Origin: Baylisascaris procyonis
Taxonomy: Eukaryota > Nematoda > Chromadorea > Rhabditida > Ascarididae
Direction: 5' to 3'
DNA: 64,000 nucleotides
NCBI GenBank assembly: GCA_037389465.1
Contig: JAZARR010000210.1
Span: forward strand, 248,001-312,000
Shown here one piece after another: positions 37,301-52,300 of this stretch. Position 1 is the first letter of the stretch; each line of letters begins with the position of its first letter. The translations under genes were made by a program, and so were the position numbers. A model generated the notes under the pieces. The model did no database searches. It saw only the letters and a program-made list of their open reading frames with translations, and had not been told where the DNA came from.

Positions 37301-40300
37301 AAATTTTGCACTTTTCCACCGGTTGCATCGCAGGTAGACATATTTTTTAAAAGATTTATGCTAGCGAACTTCCCATTCCTCTTTGGAAACTGAGAGAGTT
37401 GGATGGATCTGTGAGGGAAATTACGGTTTACCAAATTTGGTACATTTCGCGTTTTCATATTAGCGCGTTACTTCGTAAAAATGAAAATTCAACTCTTTTT
37501 TTTCCTATTAAGTAAAACAATTTCACATTCATTGATGATGGTTAGGGTATTATATTTTAGAAAGTGATTACAACGCCCATATTCTATTATAGTTGAAGGA
37601 GTCACGAGTACATTGGAATTTGAGTGTTTTAAGAGTAAAGCTGTGGCAAAGACGGCTTCTGCAAAATATCAGTGGCAAATAATGCAATCACTTGGGCTAA
37701 CCGATGCCGAGATCGAAAAGTTCGCCAATGCGCAACATTGGCTCAGCTACTTCCCTCCTCTTTGCATCGCTGACCTGAAGAAAATGGGCGCTAAGGTACT
37801 CATTTTTAAAACTATCTTTGTTGTTTTAAAATATTAGAATTTAACCAGCTTAAACATGAACCGATCATGTTTGAATTTAGTCGAAAGTCATAATTTCGGC
37901 TTTCGTTTAATCCGAAACCGACTGGATTTAACCGAAGTGGAAGCCGATGCTTTTCCAGGATTTATTCAATCAAGCTTTAGTCGATAAAAACGATAGGAGT
38001 AACTTGAGGGTGGTTCAGAGACAAAATAGGTAAAGCTAGGGTGCGGAATACAGAACGGGAGAAATCGAATCCGTCGTTTAGAAAAGCACCGAGATGGAGT
38101 TAAACCATCGTAATGCAGTTTTTTACATAGTAGTTTAAGTTACTTTGTATCATTAGGATGCGCATTTTTGGCGGAGCACAAGGGCGCTTCAAGGTGCTTC
38201 TTCCAATGACGATCAACTCTCTCCCTCTTTTTTCGTAATGTGGTAATGGCAGCATTTATGAAAAGGAATTTTACATTCTTTTTTCTTCGAAAAAAGAGTG
38301 AGAAGGTTTTTAACTCTTTTATAACACGTTTTCAAGCTTATCGCTTTCCATCATTCATTGCCCCCTTCACTCGAATTTTCAAAAAAAGTCTCTACCCACA
38401 TAGTGGAATAAAGATTTTCTTTCTGCGCTAAGGAAGGCTAAAGGGAACGCGGACAAAATATGAGGATGCAGCATATAGACTGTTTTAAAAGTGCTATTAA
38501 AAACGTCACTTCAACTCAGATGACCAATCATGTTGCCAGATGATATGGGGGCTGTGATGAATGGCAGAGATCACATTTTACTTTGCACGAATGAATGGCT
38601 CACTTGTGAACATAAGCTGACACTCTCTGAGCTGATTGCACATTGCAAGGGCATAAATTGATCAACAAATCATTCAAAGAAGAGAACATGATTTTTATGT
38701 CAAATGGCGTTTAAATAAACGTCGTCTGATTATTTATGAGATTTCGAAAGGTCTGTTTGGTCGAACGTATCTGTTTTATCCTTTTGCTTTTATAGCTTCT
38801 TTTGCAATGCAATTTTAAAAAATATTCATTTTTCTAATTACCGTCTCTTTTTCGCATAGTTCGGAAATTTATTGATGAAGCAAGAGTCGGTTTTTCGATA
38901 TTACGCTCAATAGATTCCCTAGGAAGCAGTTCGCGATTTTTACATCGCATCTGCGATCGTTTATGCATTCAGTGCTGCCTTTTTTGTCAAAACATTTTCT
39001 GATCACTGCATTTCTGCTCGCCATTGCTCATTTCTAAAATAGTACGACTTCATGTGAATGTCCGAACGAAACAGGCTGAGAATTGAAGAAGTCAATGTTG
39101 ATGTAAACTGCAGATAGATTGGCGACGCACGTTCATAACAACCGATGTGAATCCATATTACGATTCATTTGTGCGCTGGCAATTCCGCAAATTGCGTGAC
39201 ATGAAGAAAATCGACTTTGGCAAGAGGTATACGATCTACTCGCCCAACGATGGACAACCGTGCATGGATCACGATCGTTCGAGTGGTGAAGGCGTTGGCC
39301 CACAAGAGTATACGCTCATTAAACTGAAGGTTGCGTTACCTGCTTGAATTGCGCTTGTGGAGATCGAGGATTCTTATCAAGAATCGGAATTTTTCTGAAC
39401 TTTCCACAAGGATCGTTAGACTGCACCGGTGTTAAAGGAAGATATAATTTCGCTATAGGATGCATCTTTCAGCTACTTCATTCTACTAGTGTTTCCTCTT
39501 TTTATGACCGTATTTCTAAGATTTCTTACAGTCTTTAATTTTTTTTAAAAGAATAATATAAAGAATGGATCAGGTGCTGAAGTGATTGATCCGTGAGGCA
39601 GAACGTTTTTCATTGATCTTTTTATCTGATAACGGAATTAGTATATCGCATTATTCTATGAAAAGGTATACGTTTTGATATCAGCATTGCTTCTGTAATA
39701 AGCGAACGTTCACTCTTGTTTTATCGCTTTTGCTAGACTTTTTATGTGACCGAAAATGGCTGATATTTGCAATACAATAGGACATCTCAAATAAAGAATG
39801 GAGGAATGCTCTGAATTGTCCTTTCGGAGGGCCGTGCAGTAGGGAAAGATTCCAGAGAGCAATCTGCGTGAAGATTTTCGCAAAAGAAAGCCACTGATGG
39901 ATATTTGTGGGAATGCAGTTGAGCGTAATTCTTCATGATGGGCTGGCTTTTCTAACCCGAAGCTTTCACAGATAGTCATGCAGTTTCTGGATTTGTTCAC
40001 AAATTTCTTTCGTCGAAGCTTCCGACGTAAGTGCAAGGACCTTAGGTGATTATTGTATGTGAAGTCTGTGTTCTCACTTACTTTCCCTTTTTGTGTTTCC
40101 CTTTCTCGCAACGACTGCAAAATTTCCTCAGTCATTAATTCATTTACATTCCCAAAAATTGCCATATGCTGACCAGCTTTGGAGAATGCCCTGTTGATTG
40201 ACATAGGTGTGTTAATGTTGAACTGGTGATGTGTACATGTGAATGTGAACTTGATGGTTTTCTTTTCCAGCAACGTTGAATTCACTTTCAGATTCTCGAT

Positions 40301-43300
40301 CCAAAGCCACCGGTTCTGGCAAAGATTGAAAAGCCGATCTATTTGGTCGCGGCAACGCTTCGTCCAGAAACGATGTATGGACAGACCAACTGCTATCTTC
40401 ATCCCGATATCAAGTAACGCTTGCCTCTCATTTTCACCCTTTTTTATTGTTATGTTCACATGTCAACATGATGGCAGTCTACTACTGTCGTATTTCCGCC
40501 ATTCGCAGTTTTGCAGTTTATTATTTCGTTGCACTCGATTTTGAAGTTGCTGTTATCGTAATTGTGCGTTTTTGATGAGCGTATTTAATATTTGGTGTTG
40601 CAGGGTTTGGAGCATTTTGCGCTTTTTATTGTTTCGTTATCAGTTATTTCGTAATGGGAATGTATCATTACTCAGGTATTCGGTGTTCTATGCTAACCAA
40701 GATGAAAGTGAGGTCTTTGTGGCAACTGCGAGAGCAGCACGCAATATGAGCTTCCAAGGGATGACGGCTGAAAATGGCAAAGTGCATTATGTAGATGATT
40801 TACAAACGGTATGCGTTCCCTCTAACATGTCTCTAATAGACAATCACACTCAAATTTGCAATAAATTTTGTGGAATGTTGTACAGTGTATCATATCTTTG
40901 GTTTTATTCTTATGGCTTTTATCCACTTTTGTGCCACAATACTGAAGATTGCTGCAGTTGTGTTACAATTTTATTACCTCACACATGACGACTCGTTTGA
41001 ATGGTCATCATGTGAGGATTACTCTGGTTTTTATTAAAGTTTTTATTAAAGTTTTAGGTGACGGGTAAAGAGTTAACGACTCTTTTAAATGATCATTGTC
41101 TATGAGAAGAATTATTCACTATTTTTCAACCGAATTTTTTGCTTTCCAGGTGAAAGGGAAAGAGCTACTTGGTGCTGCTCTCAAGGGACCATTGACAAGT
41201 TATGAGAAGATCTACGCGTTGCCAATGTTGACAGTGAAGGACAACAAGGGTTGGTTATGTTTCTCTTTTCATACCCTTATCCTCATTTACTTGCATTCTT
41301 ATCTATGCTTTTTTATTATTTTAAGAGCCACTGAGGTCAGAAATTCGACATTTATTGAGTGTAAAATGCACCAAAAAAGTTTCTTTTACTGTTTTACCTG
41401 TAGATGCATTAATTTCACAAAAGGTCATGGACTTTTAAAGGTGACGAAATATTTGCATTCACTTTAAACCACACGAAGTCATATTTCTTACCTTTCTGCT
41501 TATGCGAAACTAACTGATTTTTGTAGGTTTGTAAAAGCGGTCATGAAATATAAATATTTTTAACTTGCTGATAGATTGTGGAACTGTTCGATGAGGTAAA
41601 AGGAATGCAAAGGCATATGTCATAGCAGTTCTTCTCACATCCTTCTCCACTGGTTTGTGCCAAATCCAACTGATTTTAATTGAATGCCGTAGGATCGGTT
41701 GTTAGATTCGGTGGGAGATATTAGCTGTTTTCATAAGTGGAACTCGAGTCAGTGATCCTTTGTTCATCGTGTAGATACTCGTATAAGTTGAGCAGTTGTT
41801 ACACTATCACCAGTGATTTTTCGATTGCTTTATTCGAACTTATACTGAGAAGAATCTGACGAGCGAAGAGCATCACGATCGGAGTAGAACTGTATTATGA
41901 TAGTCGTAGTAGAATTCACTTTAATGGGATTTTTTTCTGGAATAGTTCCTGATCTGATGCCTGAGACGCCTTTTTAACGAGTGGAAGGGGAGAAGTGTTG
42001 AGAGAAGTGAATGAAGTCCATTTAAGACTGCCTTTCACTCGAGATTATGAAAATAACAATATTTGAAGTTGTGTATTTTCATCTGTGATAATCACGAGAA
42101 TCTGCAGCGAGCAGCATTTTTGTTAGGAAGGAGAGAAAACCAGCTGCTTTGATGGCTTGGCAACTGTGCAGTTCGATGAGATGGCATACAGGATGTGATA
42201 AGTGCTCCTGAAAGCTTTCATTATCAAATCATTCAAACATCAGAACCCAATTATCATTCCCCATTGCGTTCATACTTGGTTAGCTCCTAACTGATATCCA
42301 CCGGAATATTTTGTAGTAGCTATTTACCGAAGTTGTAGATTCTGTCCGGTCGTTGCAGGCTTCGATGGGCACTGCTCGAATTTGTTGTGAATTCGATTGC
42401 ATCGATCATCCTTATTGCTGCCATTTAGTAAAACGAATGAAGAGAGTAACATGAGACCAATCCTCTATTAATGGTATGATGCTGGGGTCGCATGGAAATA
42501 GCGTCCCGATCTTCCCTCAGTTACAGAATTCCTTCTTCTCCCTCTTTCTTTCTTATACCCGCCCGACCCACTCTCCTCATTCCAGTTTCACCCGCTGTTG
42601 AACTCTTCCAAGCATTCCTAGATTGCAGCAGGAATAGAGGTTAGGAATCTAAAGCTGAGTTTTTTGATTTTCTTGCATTTAAGAGGGAGTGTATATGTTA
42701 AAAGAAATACTGAAATATTCGGCAGTGAGTTTCCATATGCTCAGATATGATTGCTTAGAGCATATATTTGCAGGGACTGGTGTGGTAACAAGCGTTCCTT
42801 CGGATGCACCAGATGATTATGCGGCTTTAATTGATTTGAAAAAGAAGAAGGCGCTTCGCGAGAAATATGGAATCAGTGATGAAATGGTACTGCCCTTCGA
42901 GCCGGTATATTATTTTGCTGTATTAGTCACCACTCAGGCTTAGAAGAATCGGCAAATGTTCGTACACTGCTATAGACTAGCCGATACTCAGCCACATAGC
43001 GTCATTTGCTCTCTCCTTTTCCATTTTACTTAAACATCACATTCTTGCCGTAACTTTTATATGTTTAAGTAAATTACTTTCTTTCATCTTTCTGTCGATC
43101 AAGCAATACATTTGTCAGTGCATATTATGGCTAGTAATTATATCCAACAACACGGCCCAATTTTTTTAGGGGGGAGGGGAGGGGAAGGGGTTATAGCTCT
43201 TATTTGACATCAGGCAGTATTGTGTTACTTCGAATAAAACTCGGCAAATGCAAGTTTCATGAATTTTTATTGTTTCATTGAGAAAGAAAGATTTTTTTTT

Positions 43301-46300
43301 CGAAATTTTAGGGAGATAAATCCTGCTTATAGAGTTTCAAGTGAAACAATTTAACCTGCGCATATCATTATTTCAACCGGTTGGGCATGTGTTAACGTAG
43401 CAGCAACTTTTTTTCTAATAATTTCAGATTGGCAAACTGTGGCAAACTGAAATATGCAGTGCATTTTTAGGCTGTCTACAAAAAGACGGTTGTTTTAAAG
43501 ATTTCCTATATAGAAATTTTTTTATGATGATCGAGGTTTGACGTTTGTTTATTTCATGTCGTTTGGGCCTTTCATCCTCTCCATCTGAAGTCTGAAAACT
43601 TATTTCGGCTTATTCAGCATTTCATCCTCATGCTTGAATGCTTATGCGGTTGCCATTCACTTGAGTAATGTTTCTTTTTTCTTCGCTCATTTATGTTAAA
43701 CGTAGTGTAATGGAACAAGATACTGCAGGTGCCGATAATCGATATACCAGAATACGGTAATTTGGCGGCAGTATTCATGTGCAAGAAGCTGAAAGTGGAA
43801 AGTCAAAACGAAAGGGAGAAACTGGAGGAGGCGAAGAAAGAGGTCTACCTGAAGGGATTTTATGATGGTGTATGTCTTTTCGTTTATTCAGACTTATTCA
43901 AAAGCATTGGTTGTCTAATTTTGTGAGTTTGTGATTGTCCTTAATGCCACACACTTCGGAATCAGGATGAATACAGGGGCCTCGTAAAGTTTAGCAGTCG
44001 CGGATTGAGATGGCCCCATGCCCAGACCATTCTCCTCTACTTCAGTGGACATGGAATGATGTAGAAAACACTTCAAGAACAGTCCAGGGATGGCTGTTAG
44101 CAGCGAGGTCTCCCTTTGCCTATTAGATTCCGAATAATCTAACTTCCATCACCCTTCTTGAGTAGGGACCCTCGAAATTCAGCAGATGAGTCTGTGTTTT
44201 CTTGGAGAAGTGTGACCAAAACATGCCTTGCCCAAATCCAATATAGAGTATTTAGTCACCATTATTGGTAGCTGTTAGTTCTTTGCTGAGATGGGGGAGG
44301 GAGAGGGCGTTTCCCACACTTCTCGAAAACTAAAAGTGTTAATTCGGACGTGTGTGCATCGCCAAAGTTTACCGCTTTTCTGGGGTCGCACGTTTCACCT
44401 CACCGTCCACTTCTCCAAGCTGGATAACCATTGAAGAACGGTTTCAGGTCTCACTGAGTTTTATGCGACCTGCAGTTTCATTGCGTAATTTAAGTGAATA
44501 AATAATTTGATGATGTAAATTAATGTAGAGTGGTACATGCAAAATGAATGATTGGTTTAGGTGATGTTGGTTGGCAACTATGCAGGCCAAAAGACAGCAG
44601 AAGTAAAGAAGAAGATTCAAGCGGACATGATGGAGAGTGGAGAAGCAGCGAGGTACGTAGAACCGGAGAAGAGGGTGGTCTCGAGGTCTGGGGATGAATG
44701 CGTTGTCGCTCTATGCGATCAGTGGTATGTTCTTTTATCTTTGTTACACTTTTCTACCACTATTGGATTTGAATCGAGAAAAGGAGTTCCCTTACGCTCC
44801 GTCAATGCAACAGAAAAGGTTTCCCTAAAACGGACGAAATATGGGGGTCGGAGTCAAGGAGATGAATATCTTCACATGCGCTCGCCTGTCCCCTACTTCC
44901 TCAATGAGGTTTTGCTTATAAACGTCTGACCAGTTGTTTTCTATTCTATTATAACTGTTGCGGCCTTGCGTCGCCGGAGTCGGATGTGCTCGAGTTATCG
45001 TACTTCGAATGCTGAGCGCGCTGCTCTTGAATATGGTTTTGAAAAAATATTGGGAGCTTCCGTTTGCTTTTCTATTGCGATGCTTTTTGTGCCAAGAAAT
45101 GTTAAGGTGGCCCTTATAATTGTTATTTTCATGGCCTATGGCCAAATAGGACATTTTTTAGGCGATAGATGCCGCTTATATTTCCTTTTAATTCAAATCT
45201 TTATTCGATGCGCTCCTAAACGTTGCTAAGCTTACTTAATAAAAGCGACAGGTAATGGGCGAAGATACCGTGGCATTGTTGCACCTTTTCTTTAGAGTGG
45301 TCGGTTTCTAATCCAGAAAAAAAGTGCATATTTCCATTTTCATAAGTAACCCAATACTTAGGATGAGCTTAAAAACCAAGAAGGTTGCTTCCGTTCGCTA
45401 TTGAGGAGAATGCTGAGCAAAGATCCCTGATAAGCTGATACAGGCAGATATTGCCAGCTTATTTCCATGAGCAGTTCGTTGGACGGGGCACCTGTAATGT
45501 ACGAAGAAGCTCAGATAAACAAACTGAAAAATTGAATGAAATATGTTGATAACGGAGGTGGGATCAGTTGCTATAAAGTCTGTTTTTCCCGTCTGTGCAC
45601 TAATTATAGCTTGTGCAATGTGTGCCCCTAAAAATGCTTCTGCTCGAAAGTGAGGCTGAAGAAATCGTTGCAAATTGTGCACCGTTTGCGGGAGAAAGCG
45701 TTTGCTTTCTGGAAGCATTACGATCATTGGTTTTATCAGCAGTTGTGTTCATACGAAACAGAAAGTATTGTACATCAAAAGCGAGAAAGCTTTTCTTGAG
45801 GTCTGATCTAAATAAATCAGTGCAGCTTAGGTGGTAAAATGTTAAGTTTTAGTTCAGTTAAAATCCGAAGCAAAATTTTTTTCAGCGTAACAGATGAATA
45901 ACGTTTGTGGCTTTATCGATGCATTGAAGCTTTGTTTGTAACATACAGAGTTCACGTACTGAAATGTTGTTAAGGTATTTAAATTATGGTGATGAGACAT
46001 GGAAGGCGGAAACGAAACAAGCTCTCTATCAGCTTGAGACCTACAGCGAAGAGGTGAGTGTTGTTTCCCCGCGAAGGCTTTAGCTACAGCAGACTGTTTG
46101 TTGGTAAGGTGGAGCTGTTGGTGGGGACACTGTTGTTGTGGTGGCGTAAACGCATAAAGTGAAATGAATAAAAATACTGTACGTTTTTCTGCGTTGGTGG
46201 ATGTTGTGGTTCTTTTTTCGACGTTCGTGCTTCCATTCATGCTGACTTTTTTTGTTGCGCTGAAAACATGCATAATGAGAAAATGCCTCTTCCTTTCGGA

Positions 46301-49300
46301 AAGAGCAAGAATTTTCGAGGTTTACTCATCATTACAAGAATAGCCTTACGCAGTGGGCTTCTTGGGATTTCTTTGATACATTCACTATAATTGCAGCACA
46401 TATTCCTGTGGGACAGGAAACCGGAGGCGGTTATTCCTACGGTTATCCTACGGTTATAAAATTTTTGCGGGCGTTCTGATGTCATATATTCAACCGAATT
46501 ATTTTTGAGAGTAGTGTAATAAATGTTCGTCGTAACGCTTGCCCGATAAGTCATTTATTGAATGCTTGTCTTGCACACTTCAAATGACCAGCAACGTCAT
46601 ACTGATAAAAGATATCTGTATCACAGAGTTGCATCTCGAATCATTGAGGTCAGTCTTTGAGGCACGATTGATGTTCGTAAAGATGGTAATGCAGCACGGG
46701 CTGCGTATTTCTTGGAAGGACGGCAAGGCAGATAAGAAGGATTTCACCTTGTGTTATTTTACTTGCTCGATAAAATGTGCTATATCGCAGCTTGGAAAGC
46801 ATTGCAGATGTTTGAAAGGGATGACGATCAAAGGGAGCATCAAGCACAGTACTTATTATGCGGCTATCCGGTGAAATAGCTCGCAAAGTTAAAGAGGCCA
46901 CATGTCTTTGTTGTTCATCCTTACTCTAGATAGTTCTTTTAGAGTGACCTGAATGCAAAAATGAAATGATTTTTTAAGGTTCGACGGAATCTGGAAGCGA
47001 CGATAGACTGGCTTCATGAGCATGCATGTTCGCGTTCATATGGCCTTGGATCAAGATTGCCTTGGGATCCGCAATATCTCATCGAATCGCTTTCCGACTC
47101 CACTATTTACAATGCCTACTACCCGGTTGCCTATCTCTTGCAAGGCGGAGTGATTGATGGCAGTGTTATAGGTCCACTTGGTATTCGGTAGGTTTGCTCT
47201 GTTTCCAGGTTTATTTTCATTGTACAAAATGCTGTTTGTTTTTGGATGGGGCTTTATATATAACAGGGTTGATAAGAATAGTTCGATTCGAATATTCATA
47301 GAACTTCACGTACATGGATTTATCCTAGAGTTAATCAAGCTATCAGCCAAAACGAATTTTTATTCCGTAGGTGGGTCATCAAGTGGAAACGTAAATAAAT
47401 AATTGCTATTATTACTATTGGGGACGTATCAAAATGACTGGCAGCCGTGTTAATGACTCTTGGTGTTGTCATTTTACGGCTGTGTGTTCAAGTCCCTTGG
47501 AATAGGTGAATTCGGTTAACATGAATTGCTTCCGGCAAACATACTTCGTTAACGAGATCCAAGCCAACAACTTGGCATTTTGAATGCTAGCTTGAAATGG
47601 AGATGATTGGACAGTGGACATATGTGTTATGGAGGTATTATATGGGTGTTAATAATTTTCTGGGAATGCCAGAAAAATAGAAGTTTATCTCATGGGATCT
47701 TATGTGCTGTTTATTCCTCAACAAGAAAAGTGATTGTGCTCTATGCAAAGAACTGACTGATGTTGAAGTGTATGTGTGCGGTTAGGATGCATTTAATTCG
47801 TGTAATCAATTCAAATACTTTTATAGAGCGGAGGATATGGTCGATGCATGTTGGGATTATGTTTATTTGGGTGTTCCATACAGTAGTGTTACGATGGCGG
47901 TGCCCGAAGAGAAGCTGGCAGCATTAAGGAGGGAATTTACTTATTGGTATGCTTCACGGTTGAACTTCGTCTTGTTGTTTAGTCAACATACCTTTTGTTA
48001 TAAACAGATTATAGCGTGACTATGTTCAACGAAATGTCTGCTGTTGTTCGCTGTGACGTAAATATGGTAGCTTTTTAATATAGTCATGAAATTCTAGGGC
48101 TTTCCTGATTGCAATCCTCACGATTGCAAGGTTTTCCCAATGATCTAAAACTGAAGCTTGCAACCCTGAAATGCCCTTAACGCCTTCTAAATACTCTATT
48201 GCCATAAGGTTGATTCAGGTTGCTGATAATCAACGTTAAATATTTGAGTAAATTTCTATGTTCCATGTTTTTCATCATTTTTTGTTTTAGCTCAGTTTGC
48301 GATATGCTGTTCAAAAATTCTGATATGCCATGTTTCTTAAGGGCATACCATTTGTATTTTAATTAAGAATTTTCCGGCTATGCGTTGATTAGATATTGTG
48401 ACATGAAATTGGTGAATGGAGATGTGGTCGTGATTTTACTATATTGAAAGGAAGCTATGCTTTATGCTACTCAAGTTTGCATTTTAACGATAGTACTTTT
48501 TTGTGAAACGCATCGGGCTTTATTCTCAATTGGAAATTGCCCATGCCCATGCATAAATGCTCTTCATAAGACTTCTAGTAATCAAAATCATACTTCCAAA
48601 TAAAAAACATAATGAGCCAATTTTAAAGTTTTATTATTTAGGTACCCAGTGGATATGCGTGTATCGGGCAAAGATCTCATTCAGAATCATTTAACCTACT
48701 TCTTGTTCAACCATGTTGCGATATGGAAAGACCATCCTCAGTTTTGGCCTAGGAGCATCCGAGCTAATGGCCATCTACTGCTCAACAATGAAAAGGTTGC
48801 TTAATCGCTGGTTAAATTTTGGACGCGTGTTAAATACATCTGTTAAAAAGATAACTTAGAAGATGAAAGATCTTAGTCTTCTTTTATGGAATCTGTTGTA
48901 CATATGAGAAGGATGCTGTGTCGGAGGGTCCTGTACCCCTCCCACACACCATCCTTTTTAGTCTCGTGTCCCTTCTATTCTTTGAGGATATATATGTTGT
49001 TGTCTAATTTTTGTGTTATAGTTATAGCTATTCAAAATAATGCATCATTACAGATGTCTAAACAAACGGGCAATTTCTTGACGCTTTATGATGGTATACA
49101 AAAGTTTTCTGCCGATGGAATGCGATTGTCACTCGCCGTAAATTGCAGTTTTCATTTAATTTTGTTTCATTCATTTCTTCGCAGTATTTCATTTCACTAA
49201 TTGCTCATTACAGGTGCGTGAATTAGTTCATTAAAGCGTTGGGCACATTGGACTTAGGTGGTCCTTTCACCTGCAAGGTCAAAAAGCTTTTGGTCGGATA

Positions 49301-52300
49301 AAATAGCTTGAGGGTTGTTCCAGCGCAAGAGAGTTCGTGATTATGATGCTACTGAGCGGAATATTGGGAAAATGGGGGAAGCCTTGTGTCAGTTGCTTTG
49401 GCTGAAGCACAGTCTAGAGCGACTCTCGTCCTCTTTTGTGAAGAACTGAGCCTTTTACTTCATATCAGAAAGATAAGAAGTTTTGATTGATGATGAAAAC
49501 ACCCTAAAGAAATGTTTTCAGGATGCAGGTGATTATGTAGAGGACGCTAATTTCGTGTTTGCAATGGCGGATGCGGGCATTCTGCGTCTTTATAATTTGA
49601 TACAGTGGGTAAAGGATATGGTTGTATTACGTGATCAGAATGTTTTACGCACGGGCACAACGCGATCTTTCGCAGATAGAGTGTTCGCAAACGAAATGAA
49701 TAAGGCAATCGCCGATACAGCACGCAACTATGAACTCACACTTTTCAAGGAAGCACTCAAAACTGGCTTCTTCGAGTATCACGTATCATCTTTTATGCTT
49801 ACTTCGGCTAACATATGTTACTTTTCAGGTAGTGCGTGTCCGTTGTGTTCCACTTACGGTGGAAAATTCCGGAAATCGGCAGACTTTTGTATCTGAAGTT
49901 TTTTCACTCTGATGTTTGTTTTATGAGCAGATGGTTTGTCACATAATTTTGTTGAGGTTCATCATTGAAATGAAAGTGGGGAAGTAATCACTATAATACC
50001 TTACCGTGGAACTTTAATAAATTTGTTAGCACGAAACACCGCTTAATTTTAGAGGAGCAGAGCCTACCGCAGTTTTTATGCAAGCAAAGCTTTTTGCAGG
50101 CATATCGTGATAAATATCGAGAGCTGTGTGGTGGTGACAGTGGAATGCACATCGATTTGGTGTTCAGATGGATTGAAACACAGGCTATCATACTATCGCC
50201 GATTTGTCCTCATGTTGGAGAACAAATATGGCAGATTCTTGGAAAGGTGATCATTGTTAAGTTTGTTAAACTCTTCTATTAGAAAGCGGAAACGAACATT
50301 AAATTTTATTAGGAAGTGAAGTAGAAATATTGCAAAGTGAATAAAAATGGTTTTGATTTTTAGGACTAAACCACGAGTGCACTTTTTTATTTAATAGGTA
50401 AATGTGTTCTTTGAGACCGCAGCTCTAAATCATCCGACTGTACTCCCAGTTAGTGATTTCATTGATTTTTGAGAGTTTAATTATTGCATTGGTGGTTGGT
50501 AAGTTGAATTTGATCAAAGCACAGAATTTTCAGAACAATTTTATCGTTTGCGAGAAATGGCCACTGGCTGATCCAGCCAATGATACCATCGCAAAAGAAG
50601 CGGAATTTATGGATGATGCTATCAAGGTAAATTGAGTTAAAATCGATGCCATATTGAAACTGCAGGATGGGTACAGATGGTTGCGAGTTCACATTAGGCC
50701 AGTTTAATATGAGTAGTAAATTCTGAACTTTTATTGCCAGAGTACAGAGCAAATTTTTAATTCTGATATAGCGTTTAATTTTTTCGGTAAGTGAAATTGA
50801 AGTTGAGAGAAAGACGAGAGGGTGAAATAAGCTAGAGGGTAGGGGAAGCGATCAGAATCATCAAGCCTTGAAGATTGATTTCATGGAATTGAGATGTTGA
50901 TATTGTGTTGCTTAGAAGCTGAGGGCATGTGCAACAGTCCATTAGTAGGATACATTTTTTATCTTTATTATTTTTTCTATGCATTTTATAAGAGTTTATA
51001 TATAGCAGTCGTTTAATGGACACTAGTCTTACGCTGATGAAGTGCATTGTCCTTAGAAGAGAATATCTTATAAACTCGATTAATTTTAAGGAATTTCGAG
51101 CTCGTCTCAAAAACCATACGAATCTGAAGAAGAAAAACAATTCGATAGTGGACGGTCCACCAGCGGAAGCAGTAATCTATATCGCAAAAGAGTACCCAAG
51201 CTGGCAGCGTGAGGTGCTCTCCGTACTCAATAAGCTTTATAAGGTGGTTTTATGTTTTCTTCTATCGTTTTGAAAGGACTGGTAGAATTGAAGCATCGCA
51301 ACTTACCGTGCGGAAGGTTTAAAGCTTCAGGTAGAGGAAAGCTACACCATTTGTAATTGCACTATCGAAAGTAGTGCAACAAATAATGGCCATGTAAGGT
51401 ATCTTATAATAAAGGATGATTCATGTAGTGTGTCATAAAAGTCAGTAAATTGAGCTACATTCTAAGTCGGTTTTTTCTCCGTGAAAACGTGGGGAATGAG
51501 AACTTATAACTTACAATATTTTGCCTTAGTGGCAGTCGGGTTGGACTGAAGAGGAGGCAGTGTGCAAGAGGAGGAGGGAGAAGGAAGAGCTATCGAGTAT
51601 CAGCCTCTCTGATCACTTTCTTTGTTCCGAGTTTGAACCTGGTTTTATGGGGCTTCTTATGTTGTTCAGGAAGGTAACGGTGTTCTTCCCGAAAACAAGG
51701 AGATATCGCAGCGCATTCTGTCGGTTGATTCATTGAAGAAGGTTGCCAAAAAGACGATGCCGTTTGTGCAGATGATTAAGCAGAACCTATTATTGCATGG
51801 ACCTAGTGCTTTGGATATGGCATGCAGATTTGATCAAGTTGAGGTGCTCACTGAGGTAACAAATTATTCTTGTCTTGCGCTGATTTCCATTTTTGTTTTT
51901 AAATAATGCATGAAATGTTTGAAGCTTAGATATTTTTTGAATAATGACTGCAGAATTGCTACACAGTAATAACAAAAAAGGAACTATTTAAGTAGGACGG
52001 TTGCGATGAACTTAGCATGATAATAAGCCCAAGCAGTTGAGAGTAATGCAAAATAGGTGCCTATATCAAATTTTTGAAGATCATCTATGGAATTGCGACA
52101 ATCTAGGTAATCTCGAGTACGTTCGGTAGAGTAAGCTGCAAACGATAAAGAGTCTAACTGTAACATCTTTCATATAGTTCAAAGCAAGGTGTAATATGAC
52201 GCACAGATCATTACCTTCATTACGCTAGTGAAGTTTCCAAGGCGAAAGCGATCATTAATCGCTGTCATCGTGCACATGTTTTTTGTTTGTGATAATTGGT

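Noticed and set aside
40572..40988. 138-codon + frame around LARS exon 7
   Set aside because: Only 40676-40808 matches the synthetase; the flanks are intron read-through ending at proper splice sites.
47420..47515. tRNA-like T-loop (GTTCAAGTCCC) in a LARS intron
   Set aside because: No matching D-arm, anticodon stem or A-box; the acceptor arms do not pair.
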